Shown in pieces: positions 8,911 through 16,828 of a stretch of DNA of 64,000 nt. Made by a program: the position numbers and the translations under genes. Within the stretch, counting starts at the first letter, position 1. Each line of letters opens with the position of its first letter. The notes below the pieces were generated by a model. That model had not been told where the DNA came from and ran no database searches. It was given only the letters and a program-made list of their open reading frames with translations. Source of the DNA: Massilia arenae (lineage in GTDB: Bacteria > Pseudomonadota > Gammaproteobacteria > Burkholderiales > Burkholderiaceae_D); the NCBI RefSeq assembly GCF_008014745.1, contig NZ_VPFD01000001.1, positions 62,001 to 126,000 on the forward strand, given 5' to 3'.

Positions 8911-9741
8911 TTATGATATTTCATCGTTCAATTTCTCGGTCGTGCCGGCTGCCTGAATGAACAGGCCACCAGCGGCGATGACCTCTGCGCTGCGCTCGCG
9001 ATGGGGAGAATGCCCGCAGCCAGGCAAGACCAGCAGGCGCGTATGCGGAACGAGGCGCGCGATCGTGTCGACCTGGTCGAGCGTGCCGTAGGGGTCGTCC
9101 TCGCCTTGGATCGCCATCAGCGGTGCCGTGATCGCAGCCACATCCGCGTTGATGTTCCAGTCGCGGAAGGCGGGATCGAGCCAGATGTCGTTCCATCCGT
9201 AAAATGCCGCATCGACGTCGGCGTGGTAGGGCGCCAGCCGCGCGCGCAGCGCTCCGTCACGGTAGGCCTCGCGCGCCGCCGCGATCGCTTGCAACGCGCA
9301 ATCCTCGACGTACAGATGGGGCGCGGCGACGATCAGCCCACTGAGGTCGGCGCTGTGGCGGGCCGCGTACAGCAATGCAATCGAGGCGCCGTCGCTGTGA
9401 CCGAAGAGCCAGGGTTTTACGATATCCAACTGCGTGAGCAGGGCGGGCAGGACTTCATGCGCCTGCTGGTGCAGATAGTCGGGCGTCAGTGGAGCGGTAC
9501 GCGCGCTCGACAGGCCGTAGCCGAAGCGCGAGAATACGAGTCCGCGCAACCCATGTGCGCGGCAAAATTCATCGGGAAAGTTTTTCCAGTGTGAGACTGA
9601 CCCGAGACCTTCGTGCAGGAACACGACAGTCGGGGCATGCGTCGCCGTGGCGCCGACCCATCGCGCTTCCAGCCGGATGGCCTGGCCGCCCCATACGAGG
9701 TCGATGAAGAAAGGCTGATGATCTGCAATGGGCTTTGTCAT
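8911..9741 (-). CDS. alpha/beta hydrolase
   Basis: 276 residues. The complete catalytic triad can be seen: nucleophile Ser in GHSDGAS, acid Asp in QGEDDPYGT, and His in GCGHSPHRE. An oxyanion-hole segment is FLHEGLGSVSHW. There is no signal peptide, so it acts in the cytoplasm. It lies upstream of the GMC gene on the same strand across a 120-base AT-rich gap. A lactone or thioester hydrolase step would fit furoate catabolism (2-oxoglutaryl-CoA or its enol lactone), but the family covers many esters and a separate role is equally possible. Confidence 0.75.
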   Translation of the reverse strand: MTKPIADHQPFFIDLVWGGQAIRLEARWVGATATHAPTVVFLHEGLGSVSHWKNFPDEFCRAHGLRGLVFSRFGYGLSSARTAPLTPDYLHQQAHEVLPALLTQLDIVKPWLFGHSDGASIALLYAARHSADLSGLIVAAPHLYVEDCALQAIAAAREAYRDGALRARLAPYHADVDAAFYGWNDIWLDPAFRDWNINADVAAITAPLMAIQGEDDPYGTLDQVDTIARLVPHTRLLVLPGCGHSPHRERSAEVIAAGGLFIQAAGTTEKLNDEIS

Positions 9742-9790
9742 GCTGCGTATGCTACAACAGGAACGATGCCGGGCCTGGCGTCGACCGCGC

Positions 9791-10192
9791 TCAATCCGCG
9801 CGATGGTAACTGCGCAGGTGAAACACCATCTTGCCGCCTTCGTTCTCGCACACGCCGCCCATGCCTTCGCCGGGACGCATGGTCAGGTTCAGCCTGGTGC
9901 CATCGACCTTGCCCTGGCAGGCCGCGTGGAAGGCGGCGGGAATTTCGGGAAGGTCGATTTCCGGTGGCGCCGGCGGCGCCGGTGGGGCGGGGCGGGCCGG
10001 CGTGACTGGCGCCGGTTGGCCGACGATCGCCGGCGGGGCCGGTGGCGCGGGTGGAGCGGGAGGGGCGGGCGGCACCGGCGGCTTGGGGCATTTGCCGCGC
10101 GCCGCCTCGCATACATAGTGGATGCTGGCGTCGGCAGCGGTGGCGCCGAGCGCGAGCATGGCGGCCAGGATCAGCGGGATGGTTCTTTGCAT
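9791..10192 (-). CDS. small secreted Pro-rich protein
   Basis: 133 residues from the ATG at 10192, chosen because GAGGAG stands six bases upstream; an open extension into the upstream gap is ignored. A Sec signal peptide (residues 1-22, ending near ATAADAS) is followed by a short Cys-containing piece (Cys28, Cys35), a Pro/Ala tract built of PPA repeats (about 37-78), and a C-terminal globular part with Cys92 and Cys115, so two disulfides are possible. I do not recognise the family. It follows the BaeR-like regulator gene by 66 bases on the same strand, and a similar Pro/Ala tract occurs in the periplasmic part of the BaeS-like kinase, which suggests an envelope role linked to this system. Confidence 0.7.
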   Translation of the reverse strand: MQRTIPLILAAMLALGATAADASIHYVCEAARGKCPKPPVPPAPPAPPAPPAPPAIVGQPAPVTPARPAPPAPPAPPEIDLPEIPAAFHAACQGKVDGTRLNLTMRPGEGMGGVCENEGGKMVFHLRSYHRAD

Positions 10193-10229
10193 GTTTTTCT
10201 CCTCGGTGGCGATGAACACCATCGTGCCT

Positions 10230-10247
10230 CCCGAATGTGGAGAAAAA
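10230..10247 (-). promoter_or_regulatory. BaeR-box-like sequence
   Basis: On the minus strand the sequence starts TTTTTCTCCA and continues CATTCGGG. The E. coli BaeR box, as I recall it, is TTTTTCTCCATDATTGGC, and about 14 of 18 positions agree. A direct repeat TCTCCA-N5-TCTCCA with 11-base spacing extends it, the spacing expected for an OmpR-family regulator. It lies between the BaeR-like gene and the Pro-rich protein gene. Against it, only 37 bases remain before the start codon at 10192, which is little room for a promoter. Confidence 0.3.
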
Positions 10248-10258
10248 ATGGAGACCAC

Positions 10259-10921
10259 TCAGAGATCGCAGCGGTAACCGAGTCCGTAGATCGAGCGGAT
10301 CGGTTCCAGGCCGGGGGCGACGGCGTCGATCTTGCGCCGCAGGTTCTTGACGTGGCTGTCGATGGCGCGGTCGGTGGCGTCGAGGTGGTCGGCCCTGGCC
10401 GCGTCGAGCAACTGGGCGCGCGACAACACCTGGCCGGGACGGCGCGCCAGGGCGGCCAGGATCGCATACTCGCTCGGTGTCAGTTCGAGCGCCTGGCCGT
10501 GGAGTGTGACGCGGCGCGCGGCTTCGTCCAGCGCCAGCACGGGCGCAGCCTCTGGCGGGCCGCTGCGGCGCAGGATGGCCTTGATGCGCGCCATCAGCTC
10601 GCGCGGGCTGAACGGCTTGCACAGGTAATCGTCGGCGCCCGTTTCCAGCCCCAGCAGGCGGTCGACTTCTTCCACCCGCGCCGTCACCATCACGATCGGC
10701 ACGCTGGAAAAGGCGCGCACCGCACGGCACAGTGCCAGGCCGTCCATCCCCGGCAGCATCAGGTCGAGGACCACCAGGGCCGGCGGTGCGCGCCGGATCG
10801 CTTCAAGCGCCACGAGGCCGTCGCCGAACACGGCCGGCGCATAGCCCGCGGCCTGCGCGTAGTCGGCGATGACGGATGCCAGTTCGGGTTCGTCGTCGAC
10901 GATCATGATGGCCACGCTCAT
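10259..10921 (-). CDS. OmpR-family response regulator, BaeR-like
   Basis: 220 residues: a receiver domain (IMIVDDEPELA acidic pair, phospho-acceptor Asp in VVLDLMLPGMDG, Lys in YLCKPFSP) and a C-terminal winged helix (LTPSEYAILAALARRPGQ, DSHVKNLRRKID, SIYGLGYR). The start at 10921 overlaps the kinase stop as ATGA; a long open extension upstream is the kinase gene read in another frame. It should be phosphorylated by the adjacent kinase and act on envelope-related promoters. The resemblance to BaeR is by architecture and general sequence, not by a search. Confidence 0.85.
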   Translation of the reverse strand: MSVAIMIVDDEPELASVIADYAQAAGYAPAVFGDGLVALEAIRRAPPALVVLDLMLPGMDGLALCRAVRAFSSVPIVMVTARVEEVDRLLGLETGADDYLCKPFSPRELMARIKAILRRSGPPEAAPVLALDEAARRVTLHGQALELTPSEYAILAALARRPGQVLSRAQLLDAARADHLDATDRAIDSHVKNLRRKIDAVAPGLEPIRSIYGLGYRCDL

Positions 10922-12423
10922 GCGTGTTCCTTTTCGTCCAAAGGCAGCGACACGGTCACGCGCAGGCCGCCCAGCGGCGAATGGTCGAAGGCGAGGGTGG
11001 CGCCTTGCGCCTCGAGCAGCCGCCGGCACAGGGCCAGCCCGAGTCCGGCGCCGCCATGCTCGCGGCTGCGCGAGGCATTGACCCGGTAGAAGCGCTCGGC
11101 CAGCCGGGACAGCGCTTCTTCGGGCACGCCGGGCGCGCTGTCGTCGAGCAGCAGGTGCAGGCGGCCGGCGTCGGCATGCGCGGCGAGGCGCACGGCGCCG
11201 CCGGCGGCCGTATAGCGCAGGCTGTTCTCGAACAGGTTGGCCAATACCTGGCGCATGCGGTCCGGATCGGCCAGCACCCGCGACGCCGTGGGCGCAGCGG
11301 CAATATCGAGCGCGATTCCGGCCGCCTGGAAGCGCGCGGCAAAGGCGCCGGCTTCGCTGGCCGCCAGCGCCCACAGGTCGAGCGCTTCGCGCCGGCATTC
11401 GAGCGCCCCGACGTCGGCGCGCGCCAGCGCATACAGTTCGTCGATCAATCTGGTCAGGGATAGTACCTGGCGCCCCATGGCGTCGATGGCTTCCGGCGTG
11501 GCCTGGCGCACGCCGTCCTGGATCGCTTCGAGCTGCGCGCGCAATACCGCCAGCGGGGTGCGCAGCTCGTGAGAAGTATCTGCCACCCACTGGCGGCGCG
11601 CCGTTTCGGCGCCGTCGAGGCGTTCGGCCAGCACATTGAAATGGCGCGCCAGTGCGCCCAGTCCGTCGCTGCGCGCGTCCGGCAGGCGCACGCCGTAGTC
11701 ACCGGCGGCAAGCGTGGCGGCGCCGCGCGCGAGCTGGTCGATCGGATGCCGGAAGTGGCGCGCCAGCAGGATCGCCGCCAGTGCGCTCAGCACGACGGCG
11801 ACGGCGCCGATCAGCCACAGGCTGTGCTGCAGCTCGGACAGGAAGGCGTAAGCCATTGTGTCGCTCGGCCGGTGGCTGCGCGCCACGCCGAGATAGCCGA
11901 CCGTGCGGCCATCGACCTCGATCGGGCGTCGCGCCAGCGGCAGCGTGCCGGGAAGACGTCCGGCCAGGTAGCGGCCGGCGGCGTCGAACAGGGTGATGCG
12001 CGCGTGCAGGTCCTGGGTGACGCCGGTCGGTGCGGGCGGCGGCAGCGGCGGCAATGGTGGCGCCGGTGGCGCGGGAGGGACCGGGGCCACCGGCATGGCG
12101 GGCGGCGCTGGCGGCGCTGGCGGCGCTGGCGTGACCGGCATGACCGGGGCGACGACACGGCTCGTCTGCAGGCGCGCCAGCTCTTGCGTGATCCAGCCGC
12201 GCCGCGCATCGCCGCCAGGCACGAAAGTCCAGCCGCCATGGTCCCGGTACTGGCGCGCCACGGCATTCGACAAGCCGTCCAGCCGGTCGAGCTCGATGCC
12301 GACCGCGTAGTCGCCGAAACTGCCCAGTACCTTGTGCCGCAGTAATAAAACACCGGCGCCGGCCACCGTGAGAATGGCGAGCAGGACGGCGATGAAAAGA
12401 CGGTGCCCGATGCCGATCTTCAT
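10918..12423 (-). CDS. sensor histidine kinase, BaeS-like, with Pro-rich periplasmic tract
   Basis: 501 residues. Membrane helix 1 is at about 8-28, the periplasmic sensor 30-198, helix 2 at about 200-222, then HAMP, the dimerisation domain with phospho-acceptor His285 (DTSHELRTP), N box NLFENSLRY and G2 box HGGAGLGLAL. The first ATP-lid Gly motif reads DSAPG instead of the usual DxGxG, a small deviation. The sensor part holds a Pro/Ala tract at 97-132 of PPA units, unusual for the family and shared with the secreted protein two genes downstream. It heads the two-component operon and overlaps the regulator gene by four bases. Confidence 0.85.
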   Translation of the reverse strand: MKIGIGHRLFIAVLLAILTVAGAGVLLLRHKVLGSFGDYAVGIELDRLDGLSNAVARQYRDHGGWTFVPGGDARRGWITQELARLQTSRVVAPVMPVTPAPPAPPAPPAMPVAPVPPAPPAPPLPPLPPPAPTGVTQDLHARITLFDAAGRYLAGRLPGTLPLARRPIEVDGRTVGYLGVARSHRPSDTMAYAFLSELQHSLWLIGAVAVVLSALAAILLARHFRHPIDQLARGAATLAAGDYGVRLPDARSDGLGALARHFNVLAERLDGAETARRQWVADTSHELRTPLAVLRAQLEAIQDGVRQATPEAIDAMGRQVLSLTRLIDELYALARADVGALECRREALDLWALAASEAGAFAARFQAAGIALDIAAAPTASRVLADPDRMRQVLANLFENSLRYTAAGGAVRLAAHADAGRLHLLLDDSAPGVPEEALSRLAERFYRVNASRSREHGGAGLGLALCRRLLEAQGATLAFDHSPLGGLRVTVSLPLDEKEHA

Positions 12424-12683
12424 ATTGCTGCAAGGTGATAAGGACGTCCCGACGCAGCCAGTTTCTTCCGCAGTGCTTCTATTTTACTAATTATTATTCT
12501 ATAAACTGGCAAATTCATATCTCATTTTCTTTCAAGATGCCAGTCCAGACGCATAGGCCAGTGGGGCAGACTCCTACAGGAGCACTGCCGGTTTTTGGTG
12601 TTCAGCGCGCTTTCAGGTGGCTACGATGGAGTCCTTCGAGTCAGCACAGCTGACATTTTGTTCACGATGAAAAGGAGTCAATC
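12424..12683. other. intergenic region between divergent kinase and KGG genes
   Basis: 260 bases without a gene. The part near the kinase is AT-rich (about 12475-12535) and likely holds its promoter. Further right, 12566-12590 forms an imperfect dyad centred on CTCCTACAGGAG (12571-12582) followed by TTTTT. It resembles a terminator but no plus-strand gene lies upstream, so it may be an attenuator or stress-control hairpin in the leader of the KGG gene. No convincing sigma-70 hexamers were found for that gene. Confidence 0.4.
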
Positions 12684-13028
12684 ATGGCAAACAATTCGCG
12701 TAACAACAACCCACAGGGCAACAACCAGCACTCGCAGCAAGGCAATAGCCAGAGCGGTAACCAGGGTAACCAGGGTAGCGGCAAGCAAGGTTTTGCGTCG
12801 ATGGATCCGGAGCGCCAGCGTGAAATCGCCAGCCAGGGCGGCCGCGCGTCGCATGGCTCGAGCAACCAGCAGAGCGGCAACAACCAGGGCAGCCAGCAGA
12901 GCAACCTGAACCAGGGTAGCCAGCAAAGCGGCCGTAGCCAGGGCAGCCAGCAGAAGGGCGTCCAGGGTGGCTCGCCGGAACAGCACGCCGAAGCCGGGCG
13001 TCAAAGCCACAAGAACGACAAGCGCTAA
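12684..13028 (+). CDS. KGG-domain stress-induced protein
   Basis: 114 residues of low-complexity Asn/Gln/Ser/Gly sequence with one clear KGG domain at residues 35-57 (GFASMDPERQREIAS, then QGGRASH) and the tail of a second, degenerate copy at 96-109 (SPEQHAEAGRQSHK). The family (GsiB, YciG, Con-10) is hydrophilic, probably disordered, and induced by stress or stationary phase. The Shine-Dalgarno AAAAGGAG precedes the ATG by seven bases. The spacing repeats (GSQQS, GNNQ) between the two KGG pieces suggest expansion of a linker. RpoS control would be usual for the family, but no promoter element proves it here. Confidence 0.85.
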   Translation: MANNSRNNNPQGNNQHSQQGNSQSGNQGNQGSGKQGFASMDPERQREIASQGGRASHGSSNQQSGNNQGSQQSNLNQGSQQSGRSQGSQQKGVQGGSPEQHAEAGRQSHKNDKR

Positions 13029-13091
13029 CGCTGTCTTGGTACAGCAAGTTTGATCGATACCGCCGGCATTGCCGGCGGTTGTCCTTTCTGT

Positions 13092-14435
13092 CTAGTAGAC
13101 GTCGCGCCGATAGCGCCCGTCGGACGTCAATGCCTCGACCGTATCGAGTCCGAGCGCCGACACCAGCGCATCGTGCACGCCGCCGGCCATGCCTTGCAGG
13201 CTGCCGCATACATAAATCGCCGCGCCGTCCGCGACCCAGCAACGCAATTCTTCCTGATGCGCATTCACCAAGTGCTGCACATAGCGCGCCTGCCCCTCGT
13301 CGCGTGAAAACGCCAGGTCCAACCGCGTCAGCATGCCGCCATCACGCCAGGCTTCCAGTTCCTCGCGGCATAGATGGTCGTGGGCCGCATTGCGCTCCCC
13401 GAACAGCAGCCAGTTGCGGTCCTTGCCGGCATCGATGCGCGCCTTGAGCAGCGAACGCAATCCGGCCAGGCCGCTGCCGTTGCCGATCGCGATCAGTGGA
13501 CGCCCCGCATTCGTGCCCAGCCGGAAGCGCGCATGGGCGCGCACGCGCAGGCGGATCGTGTCGTTCTGGTCCGCGCACACGCACAGCCAGCCCGACGCCG
13601 CACCCGGCGTGCCGTCCTCGCGCGTCTGCAAACGCACCAGCAATTCGAGCCGGCCTTCGCCCGGCATCGAAGCGATCGAGTAATCGCGCGGATGGTCGGG
13701 GTCGAGCGGAGCGCTGAGCTGGGCGAGGTCGCCGGCCTCCCAGGCGGGCAGCAGGCCATCGCGCGGCACCAGGGCGATGCGGTACAGCGGCGCACCGGCG
13801 CTGCCGGGGTTCAGGTGGATACGGCTGGCGATGCGCCATTCGCCGTAGGCCGGCGCTTCCCAGTCCGGTGCATCGCTGGTGCCGGCCAGGTGGCTCAGTT
13901 GGTGCTGCCAGGCGGCCAGCGCGTCGGGCGCGCCGCGGTCGACGTCGATCCGGTCGAACAGCGGCGTGGCGCCTCGCTCGCGCAGCCAGACGTCCAGCGC
14001 GCGGCCGAAGCCGCAGTAATTGGTATACGTCGCGTCGCCCAGCGCCAGCACGCCGAAGTGCAACTGCGACAGGTCGAGCGCTTCGCCCATCGTGTGGCCG
14101 GCAAAGCGCGCGCCGGTATCCGGCGCATCGCCTTCGCCATAGGTGCTGCAGATGAATAGCACGCGCGAGGCCGCGGCCAGCTGCGTGGCGTCGACGGTCG
14201 ACATGCAGGCGGCGCGGGCGTCGAGGCCGCCCAGGGCGAGGGTGGCGGCGGTGCGCTCGGCCAGGAATTCGGCGCTGCCGGTCTGGCTGGCGTGGACCAC
14301 GAGCCAGTCGGCCACGCCGCCGCTGGCGCGGGTGCGCGCCAGGCGGCTGCGCCAGATACCGAGGCACATGGCGAGATAGACGCCGGACAGCGCGAGCGCG
14401 CCGCCCCAGCGCAGGGGTTCTATGGTCAGCATCAT
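13092..14435 (-). CDS. membrane-anchored diflavin reductase (flavodoxin + FNR domains, CysJ-like)
   Basis: 447 residues. One N-terminal membrane helix (about 8-28) is followed by a flavodoxin domain (HASQTGSAEF phosphate loop, STYGEGDAPDTG, LALGDATYTNYCGFG) and a ferredoxin-NADP reductase module (FAD motif PRDYSIAS, nucleotide motif IGNGSGLAGL, YVCGSLQGM). It should take electrons from NADPH through FAD to FMN on the cytoplasmic face. The ATG at 14435 overlaps the ApbE stop as ATGA. It is the last gene of the Fur-box operon and the probable electron input for the PepSY membrane protein. It is too short for full CysJ, and no sulfite-reductase hemoprotein gene is nearby. Confidence 0.8.
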   Translation of the reverse strand: MMLTIEPLRWGGALALSGVYLAMCLGIWRSRLARTRASGGVADWLVVHASQTGSAEFLAERTAATLALGGLDARAACMSTVDATQLAAASRVLFICSTYGEGDAPDTGARFAGHTMGEALDLSQLHFGVLALGDATYTNYCGFGRALDVWLRERGATPLFDRIDVDRGAPDALAAWQHQLSHLAGTSDAPDWEAPAYGEWRIASRIHLNPGSAGAPLYRIALVPRDGLLPAWEAGDLAQLSAPLDPDHPRDYSIASMPGEGRLELLVRLQTREDGTPGAASGWLCVCADQNDTIRLRVRAHARFRLGTNAGRPLIAIGNGSGLAGLRSLLKARIDAGKDRNWLLFGERNAAHDHLCREELEAWRDGGMLTRLDLAFSRDEGQARYVQHLVNAHQEELRCWVADGAAIYVCGSLQGMAGGVHDALVSALGLDTVEALTSDGRYRRDVY

Positions 14436-15439
14436 TGCAGTAAGGCGCGCCAGTTGCTGGAGGTGGTATCGACCAGCCCGCCCGGCGCGCGCACCAGGAA
14501 GCGCGCCGCGATGCCGCGCGTCTCGGCGAAGGCGAGGCCGTCGTCGGGACCCAGCACCGTGAGCGCGGTGGACAGCGCATCGGCCGCCATGCAGGTGGGC
14601 GCCAGCACCGTCACCGAGGCGACGCCATTGGCAACCGGATAGCCGCTGCGTGGATCGAGGGTGTGCGCGGCGCGTCGGGCGCCATGTTGAAAATAGCGGC
14701 GGTAGTCGCCCGAGGTAGCGATCGCCAGGCCATGCAGGGCGACCACGGCCTGGGTGGCGGCGTCGGCATCGGGGACGCCTTCGATCTCCACCCACCACGG
14801 CTCGCCACTGGCCTTGGCGCCGGCTCCGCGCAGCTCGCCGCCGGCCTCGACCACGAAGTGGCGCACGCTGCGCTGTTCCAGGCAGCGCGCCATGCAATCG
14901 ACCGCATAGCCCTTGGCGACGGAAGAAAAATCGAGAAGGGCGCCGCCCGGCTGCAGCAGGCGGCGCGCGGCGCGGTCAAGCACAGGTTGACTGGCGCCGC
15001 GCTGCGCCAGCACGGCGCCGATCGCGGCGGCATCTGGCGCGTAGAAGCCGGCCTGGTCGTAGCGCCGGGTGGCGCCGAAGCCCCACAGGTTCACCAGCTG
15101 CCCGCCGGCTGGATCGTAGGCGCCGGCGCTGTCTTCATGCACCTGCAGCGCGTAGTCGGCGACTTCGAAGAACTGCGGCGGCAGCGCATGCCAGCTGCCG
15201 GCCGGGGCATGGTTGTAGCGCGACAGCAGGGAGTCGGGCTCCCAGTGACTCATCTGCGCGACGATCTCGTCCAGTTCACGCTGCAGGGCAAGCGTCAGGG
15301 CGGCGCCGTCGGCGCCGGGCGGCAACATCAGCCGCGCCGACCAGCCGGTGCCCATCGACGTGCCGGATGCCGAGTACAAGGTGCTGCCGCCGGGCGGCAG
15401 CGCCATGTCGACTTCCAGCGGAACGAGAACGTCGCGCAT
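14432..15439 (-). CDS. apbE: FAD:protein FMN transferase (ApbE)
   Basis: 335 residues with the ApbE landmarks: SSVAKGYAVD (flavin-site Lys-Gly-Tyr), HTLDPRSGYPV, ATSGDYRRYFQ and the metal-site region ADALSTAL. ApbE uses FAD to attach FMN through phosphoester linkage to a Thr in D-x-x-S/T-G-A-T motifs. The DUF2271 protein of the same operon has exactly such a motif. Oddly, no signal peptide or lipobox is visible at the N-terminus (MRDVLVPLEVDMALPPGG), whereas typical ApbE is a periplasmic lipoprotein; no upstream in-frame ATG exists. It begins five bases after the DUF4198 stop. Confidence 0.9.
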   Translation of the reverse strand: MRDVLVPLEVDMALPPGGSTLYSASGTSMGTGWSARLMLPPGADGAALTLALQRELDEIVAQMSHWEPDSLLSRYNHAPAGSWHALPPQFFEVADYALQVHEDSAGAYDPAGGQLVNLWGFGATRRYDQAGFYAPDAAAIGAVLAQRGASQPVLDRAARRLLQPGGALLDFSSVAKGYAVDCMARCLEQRSVRHFVVEAGGELRGAGAKASGEPWWVEIEGVPDADAATQAVVALHGLAIATSGDYRRYFQHGARRAAHTLDPRSGYPVANGVASVTVLAPTCMAADALSTALTVLGPDDGLAFAETRGIAARFLVRAPGGLVDTTSSNWRALLQ

Positions 15440-15444
15440 CGTGC

Positions 15445-16260
15445 TTATTGCGGCAGGACTTCGAGCGTGGCCGCGTAGCTGTAGCGCTTGGCGCCCGGCT
15501 GCGGCTTGCCTTCGCCGAACGGGAAGCCGGCGCTGAGCCAGTACATATTCGCGGCCGGAACGGTGAACGAGGCTTCGCCCTTGGCGTCGGTGGTCAGGCG
15601 CTGTTCGCCCGACGCGCCGCGGTATTTGACGGTGCCCTGCACGATGCTGAACGGCAGGTTGGCGACCGGCTTGCCGTCGAGGTGGAAGCGCACGCGGATC
15701 GGCTCGCCGACGCGCAGGTCGGACGGGTTGGTCAGCGGGATCATTTCCAGGCCTTCGCCGACCGGTTTCAGGGCGGTGTCGTTCTGCTTGTTGGCCGACA
15801 CAAAGGTTTCATTGCGCGAGTGGACGGCGGTGGTCTGCACCTCGGTGGCGCCGGCGGGAATCGCCACCGCCGGGCTGCCCGCGGCGCCGCGGAAGCGCTT
15901 GGTCTCGCCATTGAGCTTGTAGCTGCCCATCACGTTGTTGTTGACGATCGCCAGGCGATAGGTGCCGTCCTTCGGCAGGCGCAGGTCGAGCGTGCTGCGG
16001 TACTTGCCGACCACGGCGCCTTCGGCCTTGGCTTGCACCCCGTCCGGATCGGTGACCACCAGGTTGTCCAGGCGCAGCGGGTGGTGGTTGAACTCGAACA
16101 CTTCGTTCGAGATCGCGGCATCGATCGTGACCCAGGCTTCCTTCGAATCGACCATGGCGGTATTCGGCAGGATCCAGGCGCGGTGGGCCTGGGCCGTCAT
16201 CGAGGCGCCGGCGAGCATCAGGCCGACGATGGCGGCTTTGTAGAATTTATTCTGTTGCAT
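15445..16260 (-). CDS. periplasmic DUF4198 family protein
   Basis: 271 residues with a Sec signal peptide (cleavage near SMTAQA/HRAW). After it the sequence begins HRAWILPN, characteristic of DUF4198, which are Ig-like periplasmic proteins linked to cobalt/nickel or other metal handling. The start at 16260 has CAGGAG seven bases upstream; a 100-residue open extension upstream belongs to the DUF2271 gene in another frame. It sits 29 bases after that gene in the Fur-box operon. The molecular role is unknown; a metal-chelate binding or scaffold role beside the flavin carrier is inference. Confidence 0.75.
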   Translation of the reverse strand: MQQNKFYKAAIVGLMLAGASMTAQAHRAWILPNTAMVDSKEAWVTIDAAISNEVFEFNHHPLRLDNLVVTDPDGVQAKAEGAVVGKYRSTLDLRLPKDGTYRLAIVNNNVMGSYKLNGETKRFRGAAGSPAVAIPAGATEVQTTAVHSRNETFVSANKQNDTALKPVGEGLEMIPLTNPSDLRVGEPIRVRFHLDGKPVANLPFSIVQGTVKYRGASGEQRLTTDAKGEASFTVPAANMYWLSAGFPFGEGKPQPGAKRYSYAATLEVLPQ

Positions 16261-16289
16261 GGTGTTCTCCTGTTTGTGTGTAGTTATCG

Positions 16290-16802
16290 TTATTGGATCT
16301 GGAGCGACACGGCGCCCAGTTCTTCCTTGCCCGCCGCGTTCGCCGCCAGCTTGCCCTTGCCGGTCCAGGTGAACGGCACCTTGACCACTTCGCGTCCGCC
16401 CGCTTCGCGCGCCGCTTCCACCACCAGCTTGTATTCGCCGGCCGCCAGCTTGTCGATGCCGAACTTGGCGCCGTCGAATTTCATGGTGTGGGTGCCGGGC
16501 GCGCGGGTGGCGCCGCTGACGCCGTCGATCGGCAGGGTGGCGTCGCGGCCCGCCTTGCGCCACCAGGTGCGCAAGTCCTTGACCCATTTCTCGCCGCCCT
16601 TGTCCTTCATCTTGACGTCGTACAGCACGGCCAGGTTGGACGCGATGTTCTGGTCGGCGCCCTCGATCCAGATCGCCACATAGGGCTTGTGATATTCGGC
16701 CACGTTCAGCTGCGGCACGTCGAACTTGACGGACAGGTCGGCGCCCATGGCCCAGCCCGATGCGAGCGGGAGGGTGAGGGCGAGCGAATGGGACAGTTTC
16801 AT
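16290..16802 (-). CDS. periplasmic DUF2271 protein with FMN-attachment motif
   Basis: 170 residues with a signal peptide (about 1-20, WAMG/AD). Residues 93-99 read DGVSGAT, matching the D-x-x-S/T-G-A-T motif in which ApbE links FMN to the final Thr, here T99. Only the motif is seen; attachment is inferred from the apbE gene two genes downstream. The protein would be a covalently flavinylated periplasmic electron carrier fed by the PepSY membrane protein encoded 26 bases upstream. The start at 16802 is preceded by GAGAGAAG. A longer frame upstream is in the PepSY gene and is not used. Confidence 0.8.
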   Translation of the reverse strand: MKLSHSLALTLPLASGWAMGADLSVKFDVPQLNVAEYHKPYVAIWIEGADQNIASNLAVLYDVKMKDKGGEKWVKDLRTWWRKAGRDATLPIDGVSGATRAPGTHTMKFDGAKFGIDKLAAGEYKLVVEAAREAGGREVVKVPFTWTGKGKLAANAAGKEELGAVSLQIQ

Positions 16803-16828
16803 TCTTGGTCTTCTCTCAGGTTGATGGA

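Noticed and set aside
12566..12590. Fragment of 16S rRNA (similar to ACTCCTACGGGAGG)
   Set aside because: Only about a dozen bases match and the flanks do not; the similarity is explained by a chance palindrome.
13092..14435. Sulfite reductase flavoprotein CysJ
   Set aside because: Too short, membrane-anchored, and no CysI or sulfate assimilation genes are adjacent; the operon context is different.
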